Shown: positions 34,188 to 42,412, numbered from the stretch's first letter. The stretch is DNA of 64,000 nucleotides from DAOULY01 sp034414595 (GCA_034414595.1 DAOULY010000001.1:1-64000); one strand, 5' to 3'. Numbers and translations: made by a program. The notes: generated by a model not told the origin, from the sequence alone.

Positions 34188-35677
34188 TGGTGATAGCCAC
34201 TACACCTCCCAGAGTCCTGTCGATGGAGGACTACGAGAATCATTGGAAGCCGCAGGGCTGGCAGCTCATCATCATCGGCCCCACTGCCACTTGGCGCCAG
34301 GACTGGGGCGAGTGGGAAGCTATAAGGGATATCGTGCAGAACGCACTGGACGAGGCCGAGGCATACAAGTGGGGCTACGATGACCGTGGTCTGTGGATCT
34401 CCGATCAGGGCAGGGGGGTGGCCGTGGCTGACTTCCTTCTCGGCCCGCCCAAGCCCAAGCCCGACTGGGCCCGCGGCAAGTTCGGCGAGGGCATGAAGAT
34501 CGCCGCCCTGGCCCTGATCCGCGGCGGCTACTCCGTCCAGATGCAGACGGTGGACAGGGATCTCTGGATGGTCTTCCTCAAGCAGAGAGTGAACGGAGTG
34601 GCGGAGACCCTGGCCGCGCTCTGGAGACCCAATGGGACCACCACGGGCACCAGGTTCCACATCATCGGCTACAGGGGCTCTGCCTTCGAGGAGCGGTTTG
34701 CGGTCAACCTGCCCCGAAGCGCCATCGTCGCCGAGGGGCCAAGCCGCCTGGCCCAGCCGGTGAGGCGCTACAACCAGCTCATCGAGCACCCCTTCCCGGA
34801 GGGTTCCATGATATACGCCCGCGACATCTACATGCGGCCCATCAGCAGCCCGTTCTCGTATAACCTGTGGGGATTCGACATGGCCCCCGATCGCCACGGC
34901 CCAAGGGACGAAAAAGACCTGTGGGTGGACATGGGCAGGCTGTGGTGCTGCGTCACCAACCCGGATCTGCTCCGGGTGTTCCTGCAGATGGTGGCCGACC
35001 CGCCCTTGCTCGAGGCCGACGAGAACCACCAGGTCAACATGGACTCCTGGTCCATGGGTGTGGAACCGGTGACAGGAAAGAGGTATGCCGACTTCGTCGA
35101 GGAGCAGGCCATAGCCTGGAGGGCAGCTTGGCAAGACAACTTCGGCGACAACGCGGTTATCCGCACGACTGAGCGCTGGGACGGGACGGTGAAGCATCTG
35201 GGCTATGTCTCGGTGGAGGTCAGCTGGTATGTCAGGGAGACCCTGTCCCGGGCCATTACCAGCGACGTCGCCCTGGTCAAGGCCTCCCAGGAGCGGCTCA
35301 GGGATGTGCAGGTGGTCCCTGATGAGAGCCTGACCCCCAGGCAGCTGTCTCATCTGATGCTGGCCCGCGCCATAGTGGAGCGGCTCCTGTTCACTCCGGT
35401 GCCCGTGCACGCGGCTATCATCCCGCCCGCCAGCGACCGGGTGAGGACGGCCGGCCTGTACAGCAGGACAACCCGGGAGATCTTCATCGCCTCCGACCAG
35501 CTGGAGCGAGGCAGGTGGACGGTGGACACGCTGATCCACGAACTGGCCCACCACAGGTCGGGTGCCGAGGATCTGGAGGAGGGCCACAGCGCCGAGATGA
35601 CCAAGGTGGCGGCCGCGGTGGTGGAAATGACCCATGCTAAGAAGTTTGACGACCTTATGACGGAGGCAATATGGTAG
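34187..35677 (+). CDS. GHKL-type ATPase fused to zinc metallopeptidase-like domain
   Basis: A 496-residue protein. The N-terminus has the three Bergerat-fold ATP-binding motifs: N box E44...N52..D55 (EAIRDIVQNALDEAE), G1 D73-x-G-x-G (ISDQGRG) and G2 (GKFGEGMK, 97-104), as in Hsp90/MutL/histidine kinases. The middle is unassigned. Near the C-terminus HELAHH (451-456) gives a gluzincin-like zinc site, with His466 (EGHSAEM) a candidate third ligand. GHKL plus protease in one chain is unusual; an ATP-gated protease or assembly factor is inferred. The start overlaps the preceding stop by one base. Confidence 0.75.
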   Translation: MVIATTPPRVLSMEDYENHWKPQGWQLIIIGPTATWRQDWGEWEAIRDIVQNALDEAEAYKWGYDDRGLWISDQGRGVAVADFLLGPPKPKPDWARGKFGEGMKIAALALIRGGYSVQMQTVDRDLWMVFLKQRVNGVAETLAALWRPNGTTTGTRFHIIGYRGSAFEERFAVNLPRSAIVAEGPSRLAQPVRRYNQLIEHPFPEGSMIYARDIYMRPISSPFSYNLWGFDMAPDRHGPRDEKDLWVDMGRLWCCVTNPDLLRVFLQMVADPPLLEADENHQVNMDSWSMGVEPVTGKRYADFVEEQAIAWRAAWQDNFGDNAVIRTTERWDGTVKHLGYVSVEVSWYVRETLSRAITSDVALVKASQERLRDVQVVPDESLTPRQLSHLMLARAIVERLLFTPVPVHAAIIPPASDRVRTAGLYSRTTREIFIASDQLERGRWTVDTLIHELAHHRSGAEDLEEGHSAEMTKVAAAVVEMTHAKKFDDLMTEAIW

Positions 35678-36150
35678 ACGAAACAAAGCAATCCGAACTA
35701 CCGCAGCCGGATGAAGTGGCAAAGGTTCTGTTCAAGCATTTCTGCGAATCCTGCGAGCTCGGCGAGGAGGGATGCGTCCAACAAAGCGGCCTCCGCTGTC
35801 CCGCCTTTGACGCAGTGCAGGTGCTATGCCCAGACAACCCCTTCGTGCTGCGCATCTTGGGAAAGTACATGCAGTGCCCGAAGTGCGGTGTGGTGGGGAT
35901 GTCTCCCCCCAGCAGTGCGTTCAACGCCCCTCAGCAGCCGGTTCTAGTATGCCTGAATTGCGGGGCACCACTCTGGAGAGGAGTTAGTGGGGTTCTTGTC
36001 CAAAACTTTGAGGATATTAATAGGTCCTTTGCCTTCAGGTTTGTCGAGGAAGATGGGGCTTTGGTGCCGAGAGAGGTGGAGTGGCCCTCAGCACTAATCG
36101 CAGAGGAGGCAATTGAGGAAGCCGAGGAAATACTCCGGGATGAGGAATAG
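35671..36150 (+). CDS. zinc-binding hypothetical protein
   Basis: A 159-residue protein with nine cysteines: an N-terminal group (FCESCELGEEGCVQQSGLRCPAF), then a ribbon (MQCPKCGVVGM ... LVCLNCGAPLW, about 70-100) and a Glu-rich C-terminus. GGAGGCAATATGG precedes the ATG inside the previous gene's end. Unknown family. Confidence 0.6.
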   Translation: MVDETKQSELPQPDEVAKVLFKHFCESCELGEEGCVQQSGLRCPAFDAVQVLCPDNPFVLRILGKYMQCPKCGVVGMSPPSSAFNAPQQPVLVCLNCGAPLWRGVSGVLVQNFEDINRSFAFRFVEEDGALVPREVEWPSALIAEEAIEEAEEILRDEE

Positions 36151-36162
36151 TGAGGCAGCAAG

Positions 36163-36324
36163 ATGCCAATAGCGCTTATCGCGCCCACCCTGACAGTGCT
36201 TGAAGATATGAGAGTCACGCCGGCTGAGCTCGAGTGGTACAGTGAGCAGCTCAGCACGATACTGGTAGCGGCGGCAGCGATGGCGGTCTTCTGGGGTGTG
36301 TTCAGGAGAGCTACACAATGGTAA
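36163..36324 (+). CDS. small membrane protein
   Basis: A 53-residue protein below usual length cut-offs: a polar head (LTVLEDMRVTPAELEWYSEQL) and one hydrophobic helix (LSTILVAAAAMAVFWGVF) ending in RRATQW. Its stop overlaps the start of the next gene (ATGGTAA). Unknown. Confidence 0.5.
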   Translation: MPIALIAPTLTVLEDMRVTPAELEWYSEQLSTILVAAAAMAVFWGVFRRATQW

Positions 36325-37436
36325 CGGCACTTAGACCCGGTCGCGGCGGGTTCCTTCGTCCCTTCGGTTGCGGCTGGTTTATCAGGGAGTTCCTTCTCGG
36401 TCATGGTCCCGAGGGGTCGCCTACGATTGCCCCGGAACTAGGCGCTCCTGTGCAGGACATCTTCTACTGCTACAAAGAGGCGCTGCACCGCTCGTGGGCT
36501 GACGATGTGGTGGCTAGAGAGGATGAGGAGCGAGCTAAGAGAGGCCTCCCCATCTACACCGAGGATGAGTACGCCGAGAGGCTTGACTGGTATTTTCGGC
36601 GCATCCCATACAAGCTGGTCAAGTCCCGCTACCACAGCTTTCAGCGCTATTTCCACCTGCTGAAACAGCTCGAGTGGGTGGAATTCACCGGGAAAGAAAT
36701 GAGGTCAGGCCCACAGGATAGCATGCGTGATCACCCTGCTGCCTCGCCAAGAAGGTTCTACCGCTTGTCCAGGAAAGGCATTGAGGCATCAGATGATGAC
36801 TGGTCAAACCCACAGCGCGTTCTCTATCCAAAGATAGGTGGGGTACCGATCAAGGAATATCTCGGTGAAAAACGAAAAGAGCGCAAATACCGACGGCCCC
36901 GGAGGGAAAGATTTCTCAGGCCGACCACCGCTGGGATGTTCATCAGGGACTACCTCCTCGGACTCGGACCTGAAGGGACGCCCAAAATAGACCCTGATCA
37001 GGGCGACTACGCCGAGCGCATCTTCTTCCACTACAAGGAGATGCTGCGCAGCGCCTATGCCAGGGACGCGGTGGCCATGGAGAACGGAGAGCGAGAAATA
37101 AGGCACCAACCACCTTACACCAGCGATGAGTATGCCGAGCGTCTCGAGTGGCACCGACAGAGGATCCCCTACAAGCTCCACCGCGCCCGTTATCAGAGTT
37201 TCTACAGGTATTTCCACTGGCTCAAGCAGTTAGGCTGGATTAGACGGACAGGCAAAGAGGACCCCTCATATATTCAGCAGAACTCCCCGTCGGCTCCGCC
37301 GTGCGTCTACTATCGCCTCTCCTCCAGGGGTAAAAGGGCCACACGACTGCAGTGGTATCGCCCCCAGCTAACCCTCTATCCTCAGTTCAGCCTGGAATAC
37401 TTTGCTCAGAAGAATAGCGAGCGAAAGCAGCGCTAA
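36318..37436 (+). CDS. tandem-duplicated winged-helix-like protein
   Basis: A 372-residue protein made of two homologous halves (about 10-165 and 195-350). Each reads FLRP...G(W/M)FIR(E/D)(F/Y)LLGxGPEGxPxI, then IFxxYKE, (Y)TxDEYAERL(D/E)W, RIPYKLxxxRYxSFxRYFHxLKQLxW and ends in a F/YYRLSxxG strand pair typical of a winged helix. The duplicated fold probably binds DNA with two heads. No family name is known to me. It is the last gene of this part of the block. Confidence 0.6.
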   Translation: MVTALRPGRGGFLRPFGCGWFIREFLLGHGPEGSPTIAPELGAPVQDIFYCYKEALHRSWADDVVAREDEERAKRGLPIYTEDEYAERLDWYFRRIPYKLVKSRYHSFQRYFHLLKQLEWVEFTGKEMRSGPQDSMRDHPAASPRRFYRLSRKGIEASDDDWSNPQRVLYPKIGGVPIKEYLGEKRKERKYRRPRRERFLRPTTAGMFIRDYLLGLGPEGTPKIDPDQGDYAERIFFHYKEMLRSAYARDAVAMENGEREIRHQPPYTSDEYAERLEWHRQRIPYKLHRARYQSFYRYFHWLKQLGWIRRTGKEDPSYIQQNSPSAPPCVYYRLSSRGKRATRLQWYRPQLTLYPQFSLEYFAQKNSERKQR

Positions 37437-37938
37437 CTACCTCAAAACTGCCCCGTAGCGCCGCTCTTTAGGCCCCAGATGAAGAAAGACTTGTCCGTAA
37501 GCAATACAGGCCTCATTTGAGCCTTTTGCGCCCTGTCCTGGCCAAGCTATAACCGACTGCGAGCTCACCCCATGACCTCCTTGCCCTGCTGAAAGTTTTG
37601 CTTTGCCAAAGAACGCCCCAGGTCGGGGAGGGAGGAGAACCGTGTTAGTTTATCGTGTATCACAATAGCTCCTTTTGTGCCAAGCTAAAGTCGAAGCTGA
37701 AAGCGCAAAGCTGGAAGCCAGTACATTCACAAATCTCAGCATAGGCACTCAGGCAAAGTGCCTAAAAGGTATGGGCCAGTTGGCCAGCCGAATAGCTCGG
37801 CGCACAAATGCCGATGCGCTGAGTGAAACGCAAAATACCGTTGAGCATAAGGCAAGTGGCCATGCGCCACCTTTACCTATTGCCAGTGGACAAGGTGAAG
37901 CCAAGTCCGCTGAGTCTGAACAGAGGGGAGGTGAGCGT
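37437..37938. other. intergenic region without supported gene
   Basis: About 500 bases between the duplicated winged-helix gene and the next CDS. No promoter of good quality and no clear terminator were seen. From about 37675 the frame of the following gene is open upstream, but it is low-complexity (Ala/Lys/Ser-rich) with only a TTG start and no ribosome site, so I do not count it as coding. Confidence 0.5.
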
Positions 37939-38433
37939 ATGACAGAATCGCCAAGCTACATAAAGGCTTTGCTACAGCCGACACAGCAGAAGTCTGCTGG
38001 CCGTAAAGTCTGGAGCATAGACTTGGAGCAAGTCTGGCTTCCATTCTTCGTGGCCACTAACACAATGGGCGATACGGCTATTCCGTTGGAAGCGTTGGGC
38101 GCACCACTACGGTTGGCCTATGACAAAGACGGCGCTGTGAGATTCTCGGCCAGTGGTCGGCCAATCGTGAAGGTGGCCACTGAGATAGCGGCCAGTGTCC
38201 GCATGGTGCGGGAAAACTTTGTCGCCAATCTGCTGGCCTATGCCAGTGGTGTTGCGACTGAGTGTCCAGACGGCTACAAAGCACAGATTCAGGCAAGTGC
38301 CGAAGCTGGCAAGCCGATACTGGAAGCCGACAAGCTGGCGCTGAACAATGCCCTACTGGCAAAGGCCGAAGCCGTGGCCGAAGCCGTAGCCGAAGTCAGG
38401 GGCGAAGCCGAAGCCGAATTGGTTACTGCCTGA
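37939..38433 (+). CDS. hypothetical protein with Ala/Glu repeat tail
   Basis: A 164-residue protein. The ATG at 37939 has GGGAGGTGAGC upstream. The body (IKALLQPTQQKSAGRKVWSIDLEQVWLPFFVATNTMGDTAIPLEALGAPLRLAYDKDGAVRFS) is followed by an Ala/Glu-rich tail (AKAEAVAEAVAEVRGEAEAE) coded by repeated GCCGAAGCC units. Base use differs from neighbours: GCCAGT, TGGCCA and AAGCCG are strikingly frequent through 37.7-39.0 kb, suggesting a separate origin. Unknown family. Confidence 0.6.
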   Translation: MTESPSYIKALLQPTQQKSAGRKVWSIDLEQVWLPFFVATNTMGDTAIPLEALGAPLRLAYDKDGAVRFSASGRPIVKVATEIAASVRMVRENFVANLLAYASGVATECPDGYKAQIQASAEAGKPILEADKLALNNALLAKAEAVAEAVAEVRGEAEAELVTA

Positions 38434-38472
38434 AGTGTTGGCGCATGGCCACTGCCATAGAATAGGGGAATA

Positions 38473-38991
38473 ATGGCAAAGCACAAGCCGAAATGGGCGA
38501 ATGGTGACAGACAAGCCCATTTGGTCAAGCTATTCCTGCAAAGTGGTGGCTTCTGTGTCTTTGGCCACAAGCCTTGTCCTTATCCTGAAAAACACCACTA
38601 TGAGCCTTTTACCGAGGGTGTTATCAAGTGGTGGAAGTCTGAAGATAGGGCGCAAAGGCAAGCCGAACTGGAAGCCGAGTCAAGGGTATTGCATGGTTTG
38701 CATGAGCGTGGTCGGCCATTATGCCAGTTCAACGCTGAAGTGTTTTTCGCTGAACAACCGCTATATTACCACGAAGGAATAGGCATCAGTGGCTTGACTT
38801 TCAAGCCGTTTGTAAAGGTTAGGCTGGCCAGTTCGTATGTCTACCTATATGTTGACTTGGGCGATACGCTGAGGGGAGTCAGCAAGAGTAAAAGGCGCAA
38901 AGCTATCCGCTATGGCAAGCCGTTACCTTCAGAAGTGCAAAGGAAAGTTGACCATCTGTGTAGTCTGGCAGTAAAAACCCACCAAGGCTAA
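38473..38991 (+). CDS. hypothetical protein with Cys/His cluster
   Basis: A 172-residue protein. Near the N-terminus is a possible metal site (GGFCVFGHKPCPYPEKHHYE, residues about 24-42), followed by a helix (SEDRAQRQAELEAESRVLHGLHERG) and a basic C-terminus (SKSKRRKAIRYGKPLPSEVQRKVDHL). It shares the unusual base use of its neighbour at 37939. A strong terminator follows directly. The family is not recognised; an HNH-like fold is not convincingly visible. Confidence 0.6.
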   Translation: MAKHKPKWANGDRQAHLVKLFLQSGGFCVFGHKPCPYPEKHHYEPFTEGVIKWWKSEDRAQRQAELEAESRVLHGLHERGRPLCQFNAEVFFAEQPLYYHEGIGISGLTFKPFVKVRLASSYVYLYVDLGDTLRGVSKSKRRKAIRYGKPLPSEVQRKVDHLCSLAVKTHQG

Positions 38992-38995
38992 AAGG

Positions 38996-39028
38996 AAAGA
39001 GTCCCTCTTTCACAAGGGGGACTCTTTT
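38996..39028 (+). terminator. rho-independent terminator
   Basis: AAAGAGTCCC (38996-39005) pairs with GGGACTCTTT (39018-39027), followed by T-rich sequence. It starts five bases after the preceding stop codon and separates the unusual-composition pair from the PRTRC block. Confidence 0.85.
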
Positions 39029-39090
39029 GCTTCTGAGCGGCCACTCCAGCAAGGGGGTGGCCGCTTTGTGTCTAAAGGGAAGGAACTGCG

Positions 39091-39354
39091 ATGGATGTTT
39101 ACTGCAAGCGATGCGGTGAGCCCTGGGAGCTCGACTATGTCCAGTTCGACATGACTCCCCAGGAGAGGGATCACTTCTGGGCCGGGGAGGGCTGCCCGGC
39201 ATGCCAGGGCAAGACTGTCGAGAAGAGGCCCTTCCGGGCCGAGCTCACAGAAGCCCTGCACGATATGCTGGGCGACGACCTGGACGGGCTCGCCGCCGAG
39301 CTGGAAGATGCCGAGTACATGCTCGGAGGGTTCCACGAGGAATTCGCTGAATGA
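39091..39354 (+). CDS. small zinc-ribbon protein
   Basis: An 87-residue protein with a split four-cysteine site (YCKRCG ... GCPACQGK, residues 5-36) and an acidic helical C-terminus (LTEALHDMLGDDLDGLAAELEDAEYMLG). GGAAGGAACTGCG precedes the ATG. It opens the series of small genes before the PRTRC cassette. Confidence 0.6.
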   Translation: MDVYCKRCGEPWELDYVQFDMTPQERDHFWAGEGCPACQGKTVEKRPFRAELTEALHDMLGDDLDGLAAELEDAEYMLGGFHEEFAE

Positions 39355-39365
39355 AAGGAGGCTGA

Positions 39366-39893
39366 ATGGGCAAACGGCCGGATGGCATGATGAGCCTTCC
39401 TGGCCTGCCGAACAGTCCCGCACGGATAGAGTCTGAAGTAGACCCCATAGAGGAGATGGTCAGGGCGCTAACCGATCCCATAATCGTCTTTCCCTCGGGC
39501 TGGGAGGACACCATGCCTGAGTGGATGAAGCGTGATCTCCCCCTGCACAGGCTTGCCCATCTGATGAAGTGCTTAAAGGGGGAGGCGAACGGGGATGAGG
39601 CCTGCGACCTTGAAGCCCTGATGTACCTCTACCCGGCGTCATTAGCTGCCCCTATGGGTGAGGAATGGTCGAAGGTCTACATCTACCTGGGGACGAAGAT
39701 TATGGGAGACAAATTCCCTGAGGACGTCAGGGAAGATAGTATCCCCGACCACTACGAGGCAGACCTGCGGGACTTGAAGCGGTGGATCCACAAGAAAAAG
39801 GTTGCCGCTCGAAGGGACCGGCGGCGCCAGGCGAAGGCAGAAGAGAAGTTGGAGACAGAGGCCGCTGAGTGCGAGCAGATCAAGTTCTTCTGA
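39366..39893 (+). CDS. hypothetical protein
   Basis: A 175-residue, mostly helical, charged protein (LHRLAHLMKCLKGEANGDEACDLEALMYLYPASL; basic coiled-coil end KKKVAARRDRRRQAKAEEKLETEAAE). AAAGGAGGCTGA precedes the ATG. It lies twelve bases after the zinc-ribbon gene and is likely cotranscribed. No family recognised. Confidence 0.6.
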   Translation: MGKRPDGMMSLPGLPNSPARIESEVDPIEEMVRALTDPIIVFPSGWEDTMPEWMKRDLPLHRLAHLMKCLKGEANGDEACDLEALMYLYPASLAAPMGEEWSKVYIYLGTKIMGDKFPEDVREDSIPDHYEADLRDLKRWIHKKKVAARRDRRRQAKAEEKLETEAAECEQIKFF

Positions 39894-39904
39894 CGAGGTG
39901 AGCC

Positions 39905-40015
39905 ATGAAGTGCTTAGCATGTGGTGGCCCGTTGGTCAAACTCGGCAAGCTGGGCAGAATCACATGGTACCGGTGCCGCAATTGTGGCCTGGACCAAATG
40001 CGGAGGAAGCGCTAA
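39905..40015 (+). CDS. very small zinc-ribbon protein
   Basis: A 36-residue protein below usual length cut-offs: CLACGG near the start and CRNCG near the end give a four-cysteine ribbon, with a basic tail (MRRKR). ACGAGGTGAGCC precedes the ATG. Similar mini-ribbons are common in phage-like elements. Confidence 0.55.
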   Translation: MKCLACGGPLVKLGKLGRITWYRCRNCGLDQMRRKR

Positions 40016-40034
40016 CAGGAAGGGGGTGATAAGG

Positions 40035-40394
40035 ATGCCCCAGTATGTTGTCCAGTGGACAATCTACGCCCAGAGAGTAGTGGAGGCGGAGAGTGCGGAG
40101 AAGGCCATAGAGATAGCCCTGGAGCTCGGCCCCGACCCTGATGGCTCAGTGACAAGCGACATAGAGCCTCCAGAGACCAAATTGATAGAGGACTGCGAGA
40201 CTGGAAACGAGGAGGCAATGAAGCGGCCGGAGAAAAGGGGCGTCGTTATACCCCTCGCGGAGTCGAGCTGGCGGCTTATCCTGGAAGCGCTCGTCTACGT
40301 GGTGGAAAAGCCCCATCTTGACGACCTCGAGGAGGAACGCGAAAAGCTGGGGAAAATACTGCGCTACATTGAGAGGAAACTGAAGGAAATCTGA
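40035..40394 (+). CDS. DpnD/PcfM-like N-terminal domain protein
   Basis: A 119-residue protein. The first 45 residues (YVVQWTIYAQRVVEAESAEKAIEIALEL) show the beta-beta-alpha pattern of small DpnD/PcfM-like proteins; the rest is a charged helix pair (SWRLILEALVYVVEKPHLDDLEEEREKLGKILRYIERKL). I chose the ATG at 40035 after GGGGGTGATAAGG. A longer frame reads through the preceding gene. Function unknown. Confidence 0.55.
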   Translation: MPQYVVQWTIYAQRVVEAESAEKAIEIALELGPDPDGSVTSDIEPPETKLIEDCETGNEEAMKRPEKRGVVIPLAESSWRLILEALVYVVEKPHLDDLEEEREKLGKILRYIERKLKEI

Positions 40395-40403
40395 AAGGGG
40401 GGT

Positions 40404-40592
40404 ATGTCAATAACGATTAACTGCCCGTATTGCGAACCATCTCAGCCGCTGTTAACAGCGGACTGGGAGATCCCGGAGGTCATGAGCAACATGGCCCTCG
40501 GCGAGCATCGGCGAATAAGCCTTGTTTGCCCAAAGTGCCGTAGGGAGTTTGTGTTGAGTTGCCATGTCACCGAGGTTATGGAAAGGAGGTGA
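40404..40592 (+). CDS. small zinc-ribbon protein
   Basis: A 62-residue protein with CPYC (residues 7-10) and CPKC (about 46-49), a two-knuckle zinc ribbon, separated by an acidic stretch. It starts ten bases after the preceding gene with AAAGGGGGG upstream, and is three bases before the Ub-like gene. Confidence 0.55.
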   Translation: MSITINCPYCEPSQPLLTADWEIPEVMSNMALGEHRRISLVCPKCRREFVLSCHVTEVMERR

Positions 40593-40595
40593 TCT

Positions 40596-40781
40596 ATGGC
40601 CAGGGTGTTTGTCTACGACGGCCGGGAGTTCCCTGACCCGGATCCGGCCCTGGGTGTGGAGGAGGTCAAGTCGATGATGGCCGACTTCTTCCCCGAACTA
40701 TCAAACGCCGAGACCAGGGAGAAGCAGGAGGGGGAGAATACCATCATCGAGTTCTCAAGGAGGGTAGGAACAAAGGGATGA
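40596..40781 (+). CDS. PRTRC system protein C, ubiquitin-like
   Basis: A 61-residue protein closely matching the PRTRC protein C pattern: RVFVYDGREFPDPDPALGVEEVKSMM, then FFPELSNAET and the C-terminal EFSRRVGTKG. Family members have a beta-grasp ubiquitin-like fold and end in GTKG. In PRTRC cassettes they occur with ThiF/E1, E2-like and JAB proteins, all encoded within the next 3 kb here, so it is the likely substrate of that system; conjugation is inferred from the family, not shown. AAGGAGGTGATCT precedes the ATG. Confidence 0.85.
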   Translation: MARVFVYDGREFPDPDPALGVEEVKSMMADFFPELSNAETREKQEGENTIIEFSRRVGTKG

Positions 40782-40996
40782 TCGATACCCAGGGGCTGAT
40801 CAGGGTGCTATTGACCGTCCCTGAGAAACGGCTGCGCCTCATCGAGCTGGCAGGGGAGTTGGTGGGAGAGGACGGCCAGGTAGACCCGGTCAAGGCCGGC
40901 TTCCTGGACCAGGAGATATCCCAGGCGATTGACGAGGCTGAAGCTTACAGCCAGGCGACGCGGAGAGTAGTATGGCATCTCAAGAGTCTGAGGTAG
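40778..40996 (+). CDS. small hypothetical protein in PRTRC cassette
   Basis: A 72-residue helical protein (LIRVLLTVPEKRLRLIELAGELVGEDGQVDPVKAGFLDQEISQAIDEAEAYSQAT). It overlaps the ubiquitin-like gene by four bases (ATGA) and the next gene by 25, so it is probably translated with them. Not recognised. Confidence 0.55.
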   Translation: MIDTQGLIRVLLTVPEKRLRLIELAGELVGEDGQVDPVKAGFLDQEISQAIDEAEAYSQATRRVVWHLKSLR

Positions 40997-41799
40997 GCCC
41001 ACTCCAGGTACTTGGGTGGCTACTCAAGAGAGGTCCGCCTTTGCTTTCGGCGCTGCGGGGCTGGATCGGCGGTTACGAGGAATACAATGACTTCGTGCTG
41101 TTGATCAGGGAGTTCTTGCCCGAACACGAGGCGGAGATCCTCCGGGCTGGCGGCCTTGCTGCGCAAATAGCCGTCTTTGCCGATCACTTCGAAACACGCT
41201 ACTTCCCTCTAGCAGCTCACTATAGGGATGGGATAGTCGAGGAGTATTACGACCTCACTCGGGGGATCATAGTTGACGTACAGGGACTGGATTGGGATGA
41301 CTACACTCAGCCCGATGTCTTTGCCCCGGAATACCAGCTGATGGCCTACCTGGTGCAGTCAAACGAGGAGGGAAGGACGCCGCTGGCCGAAGAGTGCGCT
41401 CGCCTTGTGCCGGTATCCCTACTGGAGCGGGTGGGCGACGGCTTCCCTCTCGAGGATCTGCGCAGCATTTTGACAGGCACAAGGTTTGAGGGTTTAGCGG
41501 ACTGGGCCGCTATATGGTGTCACGAAACAGGGGTCTTCGTCCTGGATGCAACTTACGAGGACCTCTGCTATGAAGCAATTGAGTGGTCCAGGGAAAATGT
41601 CGAAGCCCTTACCGAAGAATGGCAGCGGTCCGACCTCATCATGAGCCGTGTGCGTGAAGTGGCCGGCTGGCTGGGTGATGATTTAAGCGCTCATTTCACC
41701 GAGCTGCTTGATTTCATAGAGGAGAGGATAGCAAATGCAAGCAGAACCGACGCCGTACCAGTGGGCCCTACCGGAGGGCCTCGAGGTGCCCGGGGATGA
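40972..41799 (+). CDS. PRTRC protein F-like hypothetical protein
   Basis: A 275-residue acidic, largely helical protein (YNDFVLLIREFLPEHEAEILRAGGL; IWCHETGVFVLDATYEDLCYEAIEWSRENVEALTEEW). Its place between proteins C and B is where PRTRC cassettes encode protein F, and length is compatible, but I cannot confirm the family from motifs. It overlaps both neighbours (25 and 65 bases). Confidence 0.5.
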   Translation: MASQESEVGPLQVLGWLLKRGPPLLSALRGWIGGYEEYNDFVLLIREFLPEHEAEILRAGGLAAQIAVFADHFETRYFPLAAHYRDGIVEEYYDLTRGIIVDVQGLDWDDYTQPDVFAPEYQLMAYLVQSNEEGRTPLAEECARLVPVSLLERVGDGFPLEDLRSILTGTRFEGLADWAAIWCHETGVFVLDATYEDLCYEAIEWSRENVEALTEEWQRSDLIMSRVREVAGWLGDDLSAHFTELLDFIEERIANASRTDAVPVGPTGGPRGARG

Positions 41800-42412
41800 G
41801 CTCCAGGTGCGCCTGGACTTCTACCGGGACGCCATCGTGATGCATGTGCTGGAGAAGGGCATTATTCATACCAGTGTGGTGTCTGCCCTGGACATCGTCG
41901 GAGCCCTGACGCGGGAATTGTCCCTGTCCACCGACCTGCTGCCCGCTGGGGTCCTGTGGTGGACCAGCAGCGGTGGAGGCAATCGGGTGGCCCTGTGGCA
42001 TCCGCCCAGGGTCTGGAAGACTGCTTTGGTGGTAGAACCCCTGAAGCCTCCTCTGCGCATGGCACTACCCATGCCGGGACTCATATTCATCTGTGCTCAG
42101 GGGCAGCCTCCGTGGGTGTTTGCCGCCAAGAAACGGCCGCAACATCCTCAGGACCAGGTCTATCACGCCCCCATGTTCAATGTGTTCAGGAACGGGCAAA
42201 CCTGTCCGGGGACGCACAAGTTCCCTGAGGACCTGGGGCAGATCCCTGAGTCCTTCTTTCTCAGCTTCTTCAGCATGGAGGGAGACTATAGGGGGCGCTC
42301 GAAGAGATATTCCGACAGCCTGCTCAAGCTGTGGCAGGAGATAGACGGCAAGAAGCGGTTCCCCCTGGGCGATCTAGTGCCATGCGGTGAGGTGAGGGAC
42401 ATCATGAAATGA
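41735..42412 (+). CDS. PRTRC system protein B, E2-like
   Basis: A 225-residue protein of the prokaryotic E2 group found in PRTRC cassettes. The block PMFNVFRNGQTCPGTHKFPED carries Cys157 in the position expected for the E2-type active site; WWTSSGGGNRVALWHPPRVW and GLIFICAQGQPPWVFAAKKRP are other typical segments. It would accept the ubiquitin-like protein from the ThiF-type E1. It overlaps the previous gene by 65 bases and the next by four. Confidence 0.8.
   Translation: MQAEPTPYQWALPEGLEVPGDELQVRLDFYRDAIVMHVLEKGIIHTSVVSALDIVGALTRELSLSTDLLPAGVLWWTSSGGGNRVALWHPPRVWKTALVVEPLKPPLRMALPMPGLIFICAQGQPPWVFAAKKRPQHPQDQVYHAPMFNVFRNGQTCPGTHKFPEDLGQIPESFFLSFFSMEGDYRGRSKRYSDSLLKLWQEIDGKKRFPLGDLVPCGEVRDIMK

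Noticed and set aside
34124..35722. 532-residue leftward ORF
   Set aside because: Shadow of the GHKL/protease gene; the plus-strand frame has clear motifs and this one has none.
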